64,000 bases of DNA, taken from Arthrobacter mangrovi. GTDB taxonomy: Bacteria > Actinomycetota > Actinomycetes > Actinomycetales > Micrococcaceae. The stretch lies in NCBI RefSeq assembly GCF_026011795.1, contig NZ_BRVS01000026.1, positions 62,001 to 126,000 of the forward strand, given 5' to 3'. Of this stretch, positions 50,645 through 58,635 are shown in pieces. The translations under genes were made by a program, and so were the position numbers. The notes under the pieces were generated by a model. It made no database searches and was not told where the DNA came from. It worked only from the letters and a program-made list of their open reading frames with translations. Each line of letters begins with the position of its first letter. The stretch's first letter is position 1.

Positions 50645-51520
50645 ATGATCGACATTCCCGCTCCTCCGCTGCAGCATCAGCAGCTGATCCTGACTATTTA
50701 TGGCCTGTACGGGCGGCGCGGCGGCGGGCCATTGCCGGTCTCGGTCCTGATCGACATGCTCGGAGACCTCGGCCATGATGCTCCTGGTGTCCGTTCGGCT
50801 GTGTCGAGGCTGAAGGCCAAGGGCGTCCTCAACAGCGTCAAGTCGGGCGGGGTGGCGAAATACGAGTTGTCGCCGCGCTCGCTGGAAATGGTCAACGAGG
50901 GCGATGAGCGCATCTTCGCGCCCTATCGGGGAGCCCCCGGAGGCCAGTGGATGCTGGCGATATTCTCCGTTCCGGAGTCGATGCGGGACCGGCGGCACCA
51001 GCTCCGGACGGAACTGACGCGCCTGGGCTTCGGGTCCATGGCAGCAGGCGTGTGGATCGCACCGGCGGATGTGCGTGAAGGTGCGAAGCGGCGGCTTTCT
51101 TCCCGCGGGCTGGCCGATTACGTCGAGTTCTTCACCGGCGATTACGCCGCCGAGGGGGACATGCGCCAGCGGGTTGCACAGTGGTGGGACCTGGACGCGC
51201 TGGGCAGCCAAATCGCTGAATTCATGGAGTACTACCAGACCGCGCTGGATGATTGGTCAGGCGTGCTGGGCCAAGACCCGGAGGCGGCCCTGGCGCAATC
51301 TACGGCGCAGCTGCGCCGCGACGCCTTCCGGTACTACGTTCCCATGCTCACGCTGTGGCGGCGCCTGCCCTACCGCGACCCCGGTCTGCCGCTCGAATAT
51401 CTGCCCGAGGGCTGGCAGGGGCCCGAGGCACGGCGCATCTTCTTCGGGACCCATGACCTGATCGCGCCCTTGGCCGAAGTCCACGCCATGTCGCTGGTCA
51501 CCAAAGCCGAGGCGGCCTAG
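50645..51520 (+). CDS. PaaX-family transcriptional regulator 2
   Basis: A 291-residue PaaX-type regulator, the paralogue of copy 1 at 42349: QLILTIYGLYG...VRSAVSRLKAKGVLNSV at the N-terminus and FRYYVPMLTLWRRLPYRDPGLPLEYLPEGWQ near the end. It starts 2 bases after the ThDP gene's stop, so it is the last gene of that operon and autoregulated with it. An aryl-CoA such as anthraniloyl-CoA or salicylyl-CoA is the expected effector (family knowledge plus inference). A perfect terminator follows. Confidence 0.9.
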   Translation: MIDIPAPPLQHQQLILTIYGLYGRRGGGPLPVSVLIDMLGDLGHDAPGVRSAVSRLKAKGVLNSVKSGGVAKYELSPRSLEMVNEGDERIFAPYRGAPGGQWMLAIFSVPESMRDRRHQLRTELTRLGFGSMAAGVWIAPADVREGAKRRLSSRGLADYVEFFTGDYAAEGDMRQRVAQWWDLDALGSQIAEFMEYYQTALDDWSGVLGQDPEAALAQSTAQLRRDAFRYYVPMLTLWRRLPYRDPGLPLEYLPEGWQGPEARRIFFGTHDLIAPLAEVHAMSLVTKAEAA

Positions 51521-51535
51521 CTTCGCCAGGCAAAC

Positions 51536-51576
51536 GACAGCGGCCCGGCCGGCAACATGCCGGCCGGGCCGCTGTC
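51536..51576. terminator. Perfect 19-bp bidirectional hairpin
   Basis: GACAGCGGCCCGGCCGGCA and its exact complement with an ACA loop, between the convergent PaaX 2 and RidA-like genes. Confidence 0.9.
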
Positions 51577-51591
51577 GGCCTGGGCGGTTAC

Positions 51592-52008
51592 TTAGCGGTC
51601 CTGGATCACCGCGACGCCCTGGATCTCGATCAGGGCTTCCTTCTGCCAGAGTCGGCTGACGCCGATCCCCGCCATGGCGGGGTACTCGGTGCCGGCCATC
51701 TGGCGCCAGAGCTTGCCGATCTCTCGGCCGTTGGCCATGTAATCGTCCACGTCCGTGAGGTAAATGGTCACGCTGACGAGGTCCTCGGGGCGGCCGCCGG
51801 CCTCTTCCAAGGTGGCCAGGACGTTGGAGAAGGCCTGCTTGAACTGCTCCACGATGCCGCCGGGGACGATGTTCATGTCCTTGTCCAGTGCGGTTTGTCC
51901 GCCGAGGTAGACCGTGTTGCCTGCCAGGATGCCGTGGGCGTAGCCCGAGGGCTTGGGCAGTGACTCGGGGTTGATGGTGCGGTTGGCTACTGCGGTCTGG
52001 TTGCTCAT
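51592..52008 (-). CDS. RidA/YjgF-family protein
   Basis: A 138-residue trimeric enamine/imine deaminase-type protein. GILAGNTVYLGGQTALDKD, VSVTIYLTDVDDYMANG and YPAMAGIGVSRLWQKEALIEIQGVAV are family blocks, but the usual catalytic Arg of RidA (in the PxR motif of true RidA) is not evident; the line reads PAMAGIGV. Related proteins include 2-aminomuconate deaminase. In an amino-aromatic pathway it could release ammonia from a ring-opened enamine. It is divergent from the FAA-hydrolase operon. Confidence 0.85.
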   Translation of the reverse strand: MSNQTAVANRTINPESLPKPSGYAHGILAGNTVYLGGQTALDKDMNIVPGGIVEQFKQAFSNVLATLEEAGGRPEDLVSVTIYLTDVDDYMANGREIGKLWRQMAGTEYPAMAGIGVSRLWQKEALIEIQGVAVIQDR

Positions 52009-52149
52009 TGCTGCTCCCTTGGCTCGGTGTGTCCGATTTCACAAAATTCCGAAAAAACCTCTGTGCAGATCCTTTCGACCGTGCTACGTTGAGCATATGT
52101 GACGGCCGTAAAAAAGTCGACACATCGAAACCCGGAGGAGATCAACAGC

Positions 52150-53007
52150 GTGAAACTAGCCACTCTGCGCACCGGCGCAGCAACAACGACGGCGGCGGTC
52201 CTGACGGGCGCGGAGACCTACCTGCCGCTGCCCGCTAGTGATGTCGGCGCCTTGATCGCGGCCCCGGCTTGGCGGGTGCGCACGGAGGAAGCGGTGCGCA
52301 CGGCACCCGCATCCGCCGTCGTGCAGGTTTCCGGATCGCAGCTGGCGCCGCTGCTGCCGCATGCCGGCAAAGTCATTTGCTGCGGACTGAACTACGGAGA
52401 CCACATCCAGGAGATGGGGCGGGAACTGCCGGAGTACCCGACGTTGTTCGCCAAGTTCGCCGACACACTGGCCGGTCCGTCGGACGAGCTCGACGTGCAC
52501 GGCAGCGACAGGGTGGACTGGGAATCCGAGCTGGCCGTGGTGGTAGGGGCGACGCTCACCCGTGCCGATGAATCCCAGGCGGCCGCGGCGATAGCCGGCT
52601 ACACGGTGGCCAACGACCTCTCCATGAGGGACTGGCAGAACCGGACCCTGCAGTGGTTCCAGGGCAAAGCCTTTGACGCCAGCACCCCGGTGGGGCCGGT
52701 GCTGGCCACGGCTGACGAGTTCGACGGCAGCGGCTTCGAGGTGCGCGGCTACGTCAACGGCGAACTCGTCCAGCGGGGACACACGCGGACGCTCGTCTTC
52801 GGTCCGGCGCGGCTGCTGTCCTACATCTCGCAATTCACCACATTGCGCCCGGGGGACCTGGTCCTGACCGGGACGCCGGGCGGAGTGGGAATGGGCATGA
52901 CACCGCCGCGCTTCCTGCAGGACGGCGACACGATCACGACCGAAATCGACGGGATTGGCCGGCTGGAAAACCGTGTCCGGATCCGTCAACTGGCACTGAA
53001 CAACTGA
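52150..53007 (+). CDS. Fumarylacetoacetate-hydrolase family enzyme
   Basis: A 285-residue FAH-family hydrolase from the GTG at 52150, preceded by GGAGGAG. ICCGLNYGDHIQEMG (catalytic His), VDWESELAVVVG (metal Glu residues), YTVANDLSMRDWQ and the LRPGDLVLTGTPGGVGMG loop are characteristic. It cleaves a C-C bond of a 2,4-diketo acid such as fumarylpyruvate or a ring-cleavage product. It is the first gene of a five- or six-gene + strand operon (FAH, cupin, thioesterase, CoA ligase, monooxygenase, transporter). Confidence 0.88.
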   Translation: MKLATLRTGAATTTAAVLTGAETYLPLPASDVGALIAAPAWRVRTEEAVRTAPASAVVQVSGSQLAPLLPHAGKVICCGLNYGDHIQEMGRELPEYPTLFAKFADTLAGPSDELDVHGSDRVDWESELAVVVGATLTRADESQAAAAIAGYTVANDLSMRDWQNRTLQWFQGKAFDASTPVGPVLATADEFDGSGFEVRGYVNGELVQRGHTRTLVFGPARLLSYISQFTTLRPGDLVLTGTPGGVGMGMTPPRFLQDGDTITTEIDGIGRLENRVRIRQLALNN

Positions 53008-53020
53008 GAAGGAGCAGGAC

Positions 53021-53503
53021 ATGAGCGAGACAGCTACCGAATACCGCACCGAGGGAGACAACTCGATCTACGCCGGTGCTGACGGCAAGGTCGTGCCCGT
53101 AGTAACCCGCGGGGGCAGCGAGGACACAAACACCGCCCAGTCCGGGGACTGCGTACGGGTGTCCGGCGTCAGTATCCAGCACACGCCGGCGACCAAGATC
53201 TGGTTCGGCCAGGTCTCCAACGTCCCTGGGTACCGTTCCCTGCCGCACCACCATGGCGAGGCTGAAACGGGGGGCTACGTGCTGCGCGGCCACGGCCGGA
53301 TCTACTTCGGCGAGGACTACTCCGAGTTCATCGATATGAAGACCGGCGACTGGGTGTTCGTGCCGCCGTTCATGCCGCACGTTGAGGCGAACATGTCGGT
53401 CACCGAAGAGCTGGTGTGGCTGACGGCCCGTACGCCGGAGAACATTGTGGTCAACCTTGAGGACGTAGCGGACGAATCGCTGGAAGGATACCGGCGGGCA
53501 TGA
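53021..53503 (+). CDS. Cupin-domain protein 2, candidate ring-cleavage dioxygenase
   Basis: A 160-residue single-domain cupin. Motif 1 G(70)-x5-HxH(76, 78)-x3-E(82) and motif 2 with His 120 (GDWVFVPPFMPH) give a 2-His/Glu plus His metal site. The size is like 3-hydroxyanthranilate 3,4-dioxygenase and much shorter than gentisate 1,2-dioxygenases. It lies 13 bases after the FAH gene and its stop overlaps the thioesterase start (ATGA). As the only oxygenase-like protein near the FAH enzyme, it is the best candidate to open an aromatic ring in this cluster; unproven. Confidence 0.8.
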   Translation: MSETATEYRTEGDNSIYAGADGKVVPVVTRGGSEDTNTAQSGDCVRVSGVSIQHTPATKIWFGQVSNVPGYRSLPHHHGEAETGGYVLRGHGRIYFGEDYSEFIDMKTGDWVFVPPFMPHVEANMSVTEELVWLTARTPENIVVNLEDVADESLEGYRRA

Positions 53504-54378
53504 ACATAGCAACAGGCACCTTGACTGCCGAAACCTTCCTGCGCGCCGTCGATTTGGAAGCCGTTGAGCCGCAAGTCTTCGACGAGGCCTACGAAGCCAC
53601 GACGCAATACGTCCCGTGGCCCAAGGCCTACGGCGGCGACATGGTGGCCCAGTCCGCGGCGGCCATGATGCGCTCCGTCGGCACGGACCGCCAGTTGCAT
53701 TCCATGCACAGCTACTTCATGCGCCCGGTCGATATCGGCGCCGTGGTCCGCTACGAGGTGGAGAACCTGCGGGACGGCCGCGGCTATTCCACCCGCAGCG
53801 TGCGCGGCTACCAGGGCGGCAAGACCGTGTTCGCCGCGATGGGCTCCTTCCACGTGCCCGAGGAGGGGCCGGAATTCCAGCCGGAGATGCCGGCGGCAGT
53901 GGAACCGGAGTCGCTGCGGAGCGCCGCTGAAGCACTGTACGGCATCGAGGGCGACGCCGCAGCCTACTGGTCCACGGGCCGCAGCTTCGACATGCGCCAT
54001 GTTCCCGGCCCCGTGTACGTGGAGGTCGAGGGCGAACAGGTCCCGCAGCAGGCCGTCTGGGTCAAGGCGTTCGACCAGCTGCCCGACGGAGCCGACCTGC
54101 ACCGCACGGCGCTGGCCTACGTCTGCGACTACACCATTCTGGAGCCGATCCTGCGGGCACATGGCCACTACTGGGCAGAACCCGGCCTAGTCACCGCAAG
54201 CCTGGACCACTCGATGTGGTTCCACCGCGAGGGCCGCGCAGACGATTGGGTGCTCTACGCCCAGGAAGCTGTTTCCGGACAACGCAACCGGGGGCTGGCC
54301 ACCGGCCGGTTCTTCGACCGCTCGGGCCGCCTGCTGGCCACCGTTGCCCAAGAAGGCATGATCCGCGCCGCACGCTGA
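53500..54378 (+). CDS. TesB-type double-hot-dog acyl-CoA thioesterase
   Basis: A 292-residue acyl-CoA thioesterase with two hot-dog domains. YGGDMVAQSAAAMMRSV and LHSMHSYFMRPVD in the first half, and the closing SLDHSMWFHREGRADDWVLYAQEAVSGQRNRGLATGRFFDRSGRLLATVAQEGMIR, follow the TesB pattern with a catalytic Asp (LDHSMWFH). It probably frees a hydroxylated aryl acid from its CoA ester after the monooxygenase step. It starts inside the cupin stop. Confidence 0.87.
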   Translation: MNIATGTLTAETFLRAVDLEAVEPQVFDEAYEATTQYVPWPKAYGGDMVAQSAAAMMRSVGTDRQLHSMHSYFMRPVDIGAVVRYEVENLRDGRGYSTRSVRGYQGGKTVFAAMGSFHVPEEGPEFQPEMPAAVEPESLRSAAEALYGIEGDAAAYWSTGRSFDMRHVPGPVYVEVEGEQVPQQAVWVKAFDQLPDGADLHRTALAYVCDYTILEPILRAHGHYWAEPGLVTASLDHSMWFHREGRADDWVLYAQEAVSGQRNRGLATGRFFDRSGRLLATVAQEGMIRAAR

Positions 54379-54456
54379 GCCCCGGCGGCATCCCTACCAT
54401 CGGCGATGCCACCCAGGCTCCGCGGCCCTCACATCCATCCCACTGAAAGGAACGCC

Positions 54457-56112
54457 ATGGAACTGTCCCCGTCAGCACATGTGGACTCGTTCACGCGCGA
54501 CCACCTCCCGCCGGCCGAGCAGTGGCCAGTGCTTGAATTCACCCTCCCCGAACTGCAGTATCCGGACCGCCTCAACGCCGCGGCGGTCCTCATCGACGAC
54601 GCCGTGGCAACCTTCGGCCCGGAGCGTCCGGCCCTGCACACGCCCGATGGGGAAACCTGGACGTACGGCGAACTGCAGCAGCGCGCCAACCAGGTCGCCC
54701 AGGTCCTGGCCGAGGACCTCGGCGTCGTGCCTGGCAACCGGGTTCTCCTGCGCGGACCGAACAACCCCTGGCTCGTGGCAGCTTGGCTCGGCGTACTCAA
54801 GGCCGGCGCCGTCGTCGTCACCACCATGCCCGTGCTGCGCGCCAGCGAAGTCGCCAAGATCTGCGAACTGACCCGCCCGGTCGCGGCCATTTCGGACCAC
54901 CGTTTCGCAGCCGAACTGCCGCATGCGCTGGGTGCGGACACCGTCGTCCTTACCTATGGAGCTAACGACGACGGCGACCTCACCGCCCGCTGTGCGTCCA
55001 AGAGCGGGGCGTTCGACAACGTCGCCACAGCCGCCGACGATGTCGCGCTGCTGGGACCTACCTCGGGCACCACCGGCACGCCCAAGATCACCATGCACTT
55101 CCACCGCGACATACTCGCCAACGCGGACACCTTCGCCCGCCACATTTTGAAGCCGACGGCCGACGACGTCTTCGCAGGCTCGCCGCCGCTGGCCTTCACT
55201 TTCGGGCTGGGCGGTCTGGTGGTCTTCCCGCTGCGGTTCGGTGCCTCCGCGCTGCTGACCGAACGGGCGACCCCAATGGAGCTGGCCCGCCACGCCGCCG
55301 CAGCCGGAGCGACCGTGCTCTTCACCGCACCGACGGCCTACCGTGCCATCCTCAAGGACGGCGGGGCCGACCTGCTCAAAGGCCTGCGTCTGGCTGTGTC
55401 CGCCGGCGAACACCTGCCCAAGGAAACATGGGAAGCCGTGCAGTCGGCCACCGGGCTCACGCTGGTCAACGGAATCGGGGCCACGGAAATGCTGCACGTC
55501 TTTATCTCGGCCGCCGGCGAGGACATCCGCCCCGGCGCCACCGGCGTGGCGGTGCCCGGCTTCCGGGCCACGGTCCTGGACGCGGACGGCAACGAAGCCG
55601 GCCCGAACGAGCCGGGGCGGCTGGCCGTGATCGGCCCTACCGGCTGCCGCTACCTGGACGATGACCGCCAACTGAACTATGTCCACGACGGTTGGAACAT
55701 CACCGGGGATACCTTCGTGCGCGACGAGGACGGGTACTTCTACTACCAGGCACGCTCGGACAACATGATCATCTCCTCGGGATACAACATCGGTGCCCCC
55801 GAGGTGGAGGCGGCGATCGATCAGCATCCGGACGTCGTTGAAAATGCCGTGGTCGGCCGGCCGGATCCGGAGCGCGGGAGCGTTGTGTGCGCGTTTATTG
55901 TGCTGCGCGAGGGCGTGCAGCCGGACGATGCCAAGCGCAAGGAGATCCAGGACTTCGTCAAGGCGACCATTGCGCCCTACAAGTATCCGCGGGACGTGCG
56001 GTTCGTGACCGAACTGCCCCGCAACCCCAGCGGCAAACTGCAGCACTTCAGGCTGCGCGACGCGCTCGGGGACGAATCTGCAGAATTAGCCGGCGCCGGC
56101 CAGGGCCGCTGA
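54457..56112 (+). CDS. Benzoate/2-aminobenzoate-CoA ligase
   Basis: A 551-residue AMP-forming ligase. The P-loop TSGTTGTPK is at 202-210; NGIGATEM is the adenylation motif; DGWNITGDTFVRDEDGYFYYQARSDN and the final PSGKLQHF with catalytic Lys complete the domain. The general pattern is that of benzoate-CoA ligases, including 2-aminobenzoate-CoA ligases. It activates the aromatic acid in the cytosol with ATP and CoA. The ATG at 54457 follows GAAAGGAA. The next gene encodes the matching CoA-ester monooxygenase, which supports an ortho-substituted benzoate as substrate. Confidence 0.87.
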   Translation: MELSPSAHVDSFTRDHLPPAEQWPVLEFTLPELQYPDRLNAAAVLIDDAVATFGPERPALHTPDGETWTYGELQQRANQVAQVLAEDLGVVPGNRVLLRGPNNPWLVAAWLGVLKAGAVVVTTMPVLRASEVAKICELTRPVAAISDHRFAAELPHALGADTVVLTYGANDDGDLTARCASKSGAFDNVATAADDVALLGPTSGTTGTPKITMHFHRDILANADTFARHILKPTADDVFAGSPPLAFTFGLGGLVVFPLRFGASALLTERATPMELARHAAAAGATVLFTAPTAYRAILKDGGADLLKGLRLAVSAGEHLPKETWEAVQSATGLTLVNGIGATEMLHVFISAAGEDIRPGATGVAVPGFRATVLDADGNEAGPNEPGRLAVIGPTGCRYLDDDRQLNYVHDGWNITGDTFVRDEDGYFYYQARSDNMIISSGYNIGAPEVEAAIDQHPDVVENAVVGRPDPERGSVVCAFIVLREGVQPDDAKRKEIQDFVKATIAPYKYPRDVRFVTELPRNPSGKLQHFRLRDALGDESAELAGAGQGR

Positions 56113-56125
56113 AAGGACTACGGAC

Positions 56126-58525
56126 ATGAAGATTGCAATCGTTGGTGGAGGACCCGGCGGCCTGTACTTCGGCGCGCTGATGAAGCAGCTGGATCCGGCC
56201 CACGAGGTGACCGTATGGGAACGCAACGCGGCCAGCGACACGTTCGGTTTCGGCGTCGTGTTTTCCGATGAAACCCTCGGCGGGATCGGGAACGCAGACG
56301 CGGTCGTGGCCGACTACATGAGCCGCCGCTTCGCCCGCTGGTCGGACATCGACATCCATTTCAAGAACGAGACCATCACCGTCGGCGGGCAGGGCTTCGC
56401 CGCGATGAGCCGCAAGGAACTGCTCGAACTGCTGCAGCGCCGCTGCACCGAACTCGGGGTGGACCTGCGCTTTTCGACCATCGCTCCGCCGGTGGAGGAA
56501 CTCGAGGCCGGATACGACCTGGTGCTGGCCTCGGACGGAATCAACTCGCAGATCCGCGCGAAGTACGCCGAGTCCTTCGGGCCGGACCTTGATCCGCGTC
56601 CGAACAAGTTCATGTGGCTGGGCACCAACCAGGTATTCGAAGCCTTCAAGTTCTTCGTCAAGGAGACGGAGTTCGGCGTCATGCAGATCCACGGCTACCC
56701 GTACTCGGATGCCGGCTCAACCTTCATCGTGGAAATGCACGAGGATGTTTGGCGTGCGGCCGGCTTCGACGAAACCGCCGACAGCGTCTTCCCGCCCGGG
56801 GTCTCCGACGAGAAGGCCATCGCGAAGATCCGCGGAATCTTCGCCGAAGAACTCGACGGGTACCAGGTGCTGGCCAACAACTCCAAGTGGCTGAACTTCA
56901 CCACGGTGCGCAACCGCAACTGGCGGCACGGCAATGTCGTGCTGCTCGGCGACGCGGCGCACACCGCGCACTTCTCCATCGGCTCGGGAACCAAACTGGC
57001 CATGGAGGACGCGCTCGCCCTCGCCGCGTGCCTGCACGAGCAGCAGGACCTGGAATCTGCGCTCGCCGCCTATGAACTTGAGCGGCGCCCGGTGGTCGAA
57101 TCGACCCAGCGTGCCGCCCAGGCGTCGCTGGAATGGTTCGAGCGGATCGGTCAGTACAAGGACCAGCACCCGACCCAGTTCGCGTTCAACCTGCTCACGC
57201 GCAGCCGGCGCATCACCCAGGACAACCTGCGGCTGCGTGATCCCGAATTCGCCGAGCTGGTGGAGCGGCACTTCGCCCAGTCCCAGGGCCTGCAGCAGGT
57301 GGCGCCGGCGATGTTCCAGCCCTACACGATCGGCGGCCTGGAGCTGAAGAACCGGATCATCGTCTCGCCCATGGACATGTATTCCGCGGTGGACGGCGTA
57401 CCCGGGGATTTCCACAAGGTGCACCTTGGCAGCAAGGCGCTCGGCGGCGCCGGCCTGGTGATGACCGAGATGGTCTGTGTCTCCGAAGAAGGGCGCATCA
57501 CTCCCGGCTGCACCGGGCTGTACAACGACGTCCAGAAGGACAACTGGAGGGACATTGTCGGCTTTGTCCACGGGCAGTCGAGCGCGAAAATCGGCGTCCA
57601 GCTCGGCCACGCCGGCCGCAAGGCCTCGACCCGCCTGATGTGGGAAGGGATCGACGAGCCGCTGGAATCCGGCAACTGGGAAGCGGTCGGACCTTCGGCC
57701 CTGCCATACGGCCCGGGCAGCCAGACACCGCGGGAGATCGACCGTGCCGGGATGCATAAGGTGAAAGCCGACTTCGTGGCTGCCACCCGGCGCGCCGCGG
57801 AAGCGGGCTTCGACCTGCTCGAGGTCCATGCCGCGCACGGCTACCTGCTCTCCTCCTTCCTCTCGCCGATCGCCAACAAGCGAACCGACGAATTCGGAGG
57901 CTCCCTGCAGAACCGGCTGCGCTTCCCCCTCGACGTCTTCGACGCCGTCCGCGAAGCCTGGCCCGCGGAAAAGCCGCTGACCGTACGGATCTCGGCGACG
58001 GACTGGATCGAGGGCGGCAATACCCTGGATGACGCCGTGGAAATCGCCAGGGCGTTCGCCGCCCACGGCGCCGACGGGATCGATGTCTCCACCGGCCAGA
58101 TCGGCAAGGAAGAAGCGCCGGCGTACGGGCGCAGCTACCAGACCCCGTACGCCGACCGCATCCGGCAGGAAGTAGCCGAACCAGCAGGAATCGCCGTCAT
58201 CGCCGTCGGAGCCATTTCCTCCTACGACGACGCCAACTCGATCCTCCTGGCGGGCCGCGCCGACCTGATTGCCCTTGGCCGCACCCACCTGTACAACCCG
58301 CAGTGGACCCTGCACGCCGCCGCCGAGCAGGAATACAAAGGCCAGGGCGCCGAGTGGATTCCGCAGTTCCGGGCCGGCCGGCGTAAGCCGCCGAGCTCCC
58401 GCACCGACGCGGTCCGGCCCCGGCTGTCGCTGCTGCGCGACACCGAGGACGAACAATCGCCCAGCCATCTGCGGTGGAAGCCGACCACGGCACCCCGGCA
58501 CGGCGAGCCGGCGCTGGCCAAGTAA
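56126..58525 (+). CDS. Fused flavin monooxygenase / OYE reductase (2-aminobenzoyl-CoA monooxygenase/reductase or salicylyl-CoA 5-hydroxylase type)
   Basis: A 799-residue two-domain flavoenzyme. The N-terminal FAD monooxygenase has GGGPGGLY (8-15) and LGDAAHTAHFSIGSG near 273. From about residue 394 an old-yellow-enzyme TIM barrel follows (QPYTIGGLELKNRIIVSPMDMYSA, VQLGHAGRKAS, DLLEVHAAHGYLLSSFLSP). This fusion is characteristic of 2-aminobenzoyl-CoA monooxygenase/reductase and of proteins annotated as bifunctional salicylyl-CoA 5-hydroxylase/oxidoreductase. It hydroxylates, and may reduce, an aryl-CoA ring using O2 and NAD(P)H. It follows the ligase by 13 bases. Confidence 0.9.
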   Translation: MKIAIVGGGPGGLYFGALMKQLDPAHEVTVWERNAASDTFGFGVVFSDETLGGIGNADAVVADYMSRRFARWSDIDIHFKNETITVGGQGFAAMSRKELLELLQRRCTELGVDLRFSTIAPPVEELEAGYDLVLASDGINSQIRAKYAESFGPDLDPRPNKFMWLGTNQVFEAFKFFVKETEFGVMQIHGYPYSDAGSTFIVEMHEDVWRAAGFDETADSVFPPGVSDEKAIAKIRGIFAEELDGYQVLANNSKWLNFTTVRNRNWRHGNVVLLGDAAHTAHFSIGSGTKLAMEDALALAACLHEQQDLESALAAYELERRPVVESTQRAAQASLEWFERIGQYKDQHPTQFAFNLLTRSRRITQDNLRLRDPEFAELVERHFAQSQGLQQVAPAMFQPYTIGGLELKNRIIVSPMDMYSAVDGVPGDFHKVHLGSKALGGAGLVMTEMVCVSEEGRITPGCTGLYNDVQKDNWRDIVGFVHGQSSAKIGVQLGHAGRKASTRLMWEGIDEPLESGNWEAVGPSALPYGPGSQTPREIDRAGMHKVKADFVAATRRAAEAGFDLLEVHAAHGYLLSSFLSPIANKRTDEFGGSLQNRLRFPLDVFDAVREAWPAEKPLTVRISATDWIEGGNTLDDAVEIARAFAAHGADGIDVSTGQIGKEEAPAYGRSYQTPYADRIRQEVAEPAGIAVIAVGAISSYDDANSILLAGRADLIALGRTHLYNPQWTLHAAAEQEYKGQGAEWIPQFRAGRRKPPSSRTDAVRPRLSLLRDTEDEQSPSHLRWKPTTAPRHGEPALAK

Positions 58526-58635
58526 TCTTGGCCGGAAAGCGGTTCACCTGCGTTCCAGGCGGGAGGCAGCTCACACTGCCTCCCGCCATCCTGCCTAGCA
58601 CCACCTGCTCACTCCAATGACGAAATGAGATCCAT

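Noticed and set aside
42349-51520. Phenylacetate (paa) catabolic cluster, suggested by the PaaX proteins
   Set aside because: No PaaA-E epoxidase, PaaK-type neighbours or PaaZ are present; the ligase and flavoenzyme point to an ortho-substituted benzoate.
42302-52103. CATATGATG-like sequences (42302, 44584, 48307, 52094) as regulator operators
   Set aside because: At three of the sites the shared part is best explained as a -10 hexamer (TATGAT/TACGAT); the 52094 copy differs. The operator signal is the CGATCG palindrome upstream, seen at two of them.
53021-53503. Gentisate 1,2-dioxygenase
   Set aside because: Known enzymes of that type are bicupins about twice this length; only a single cupin is present here.
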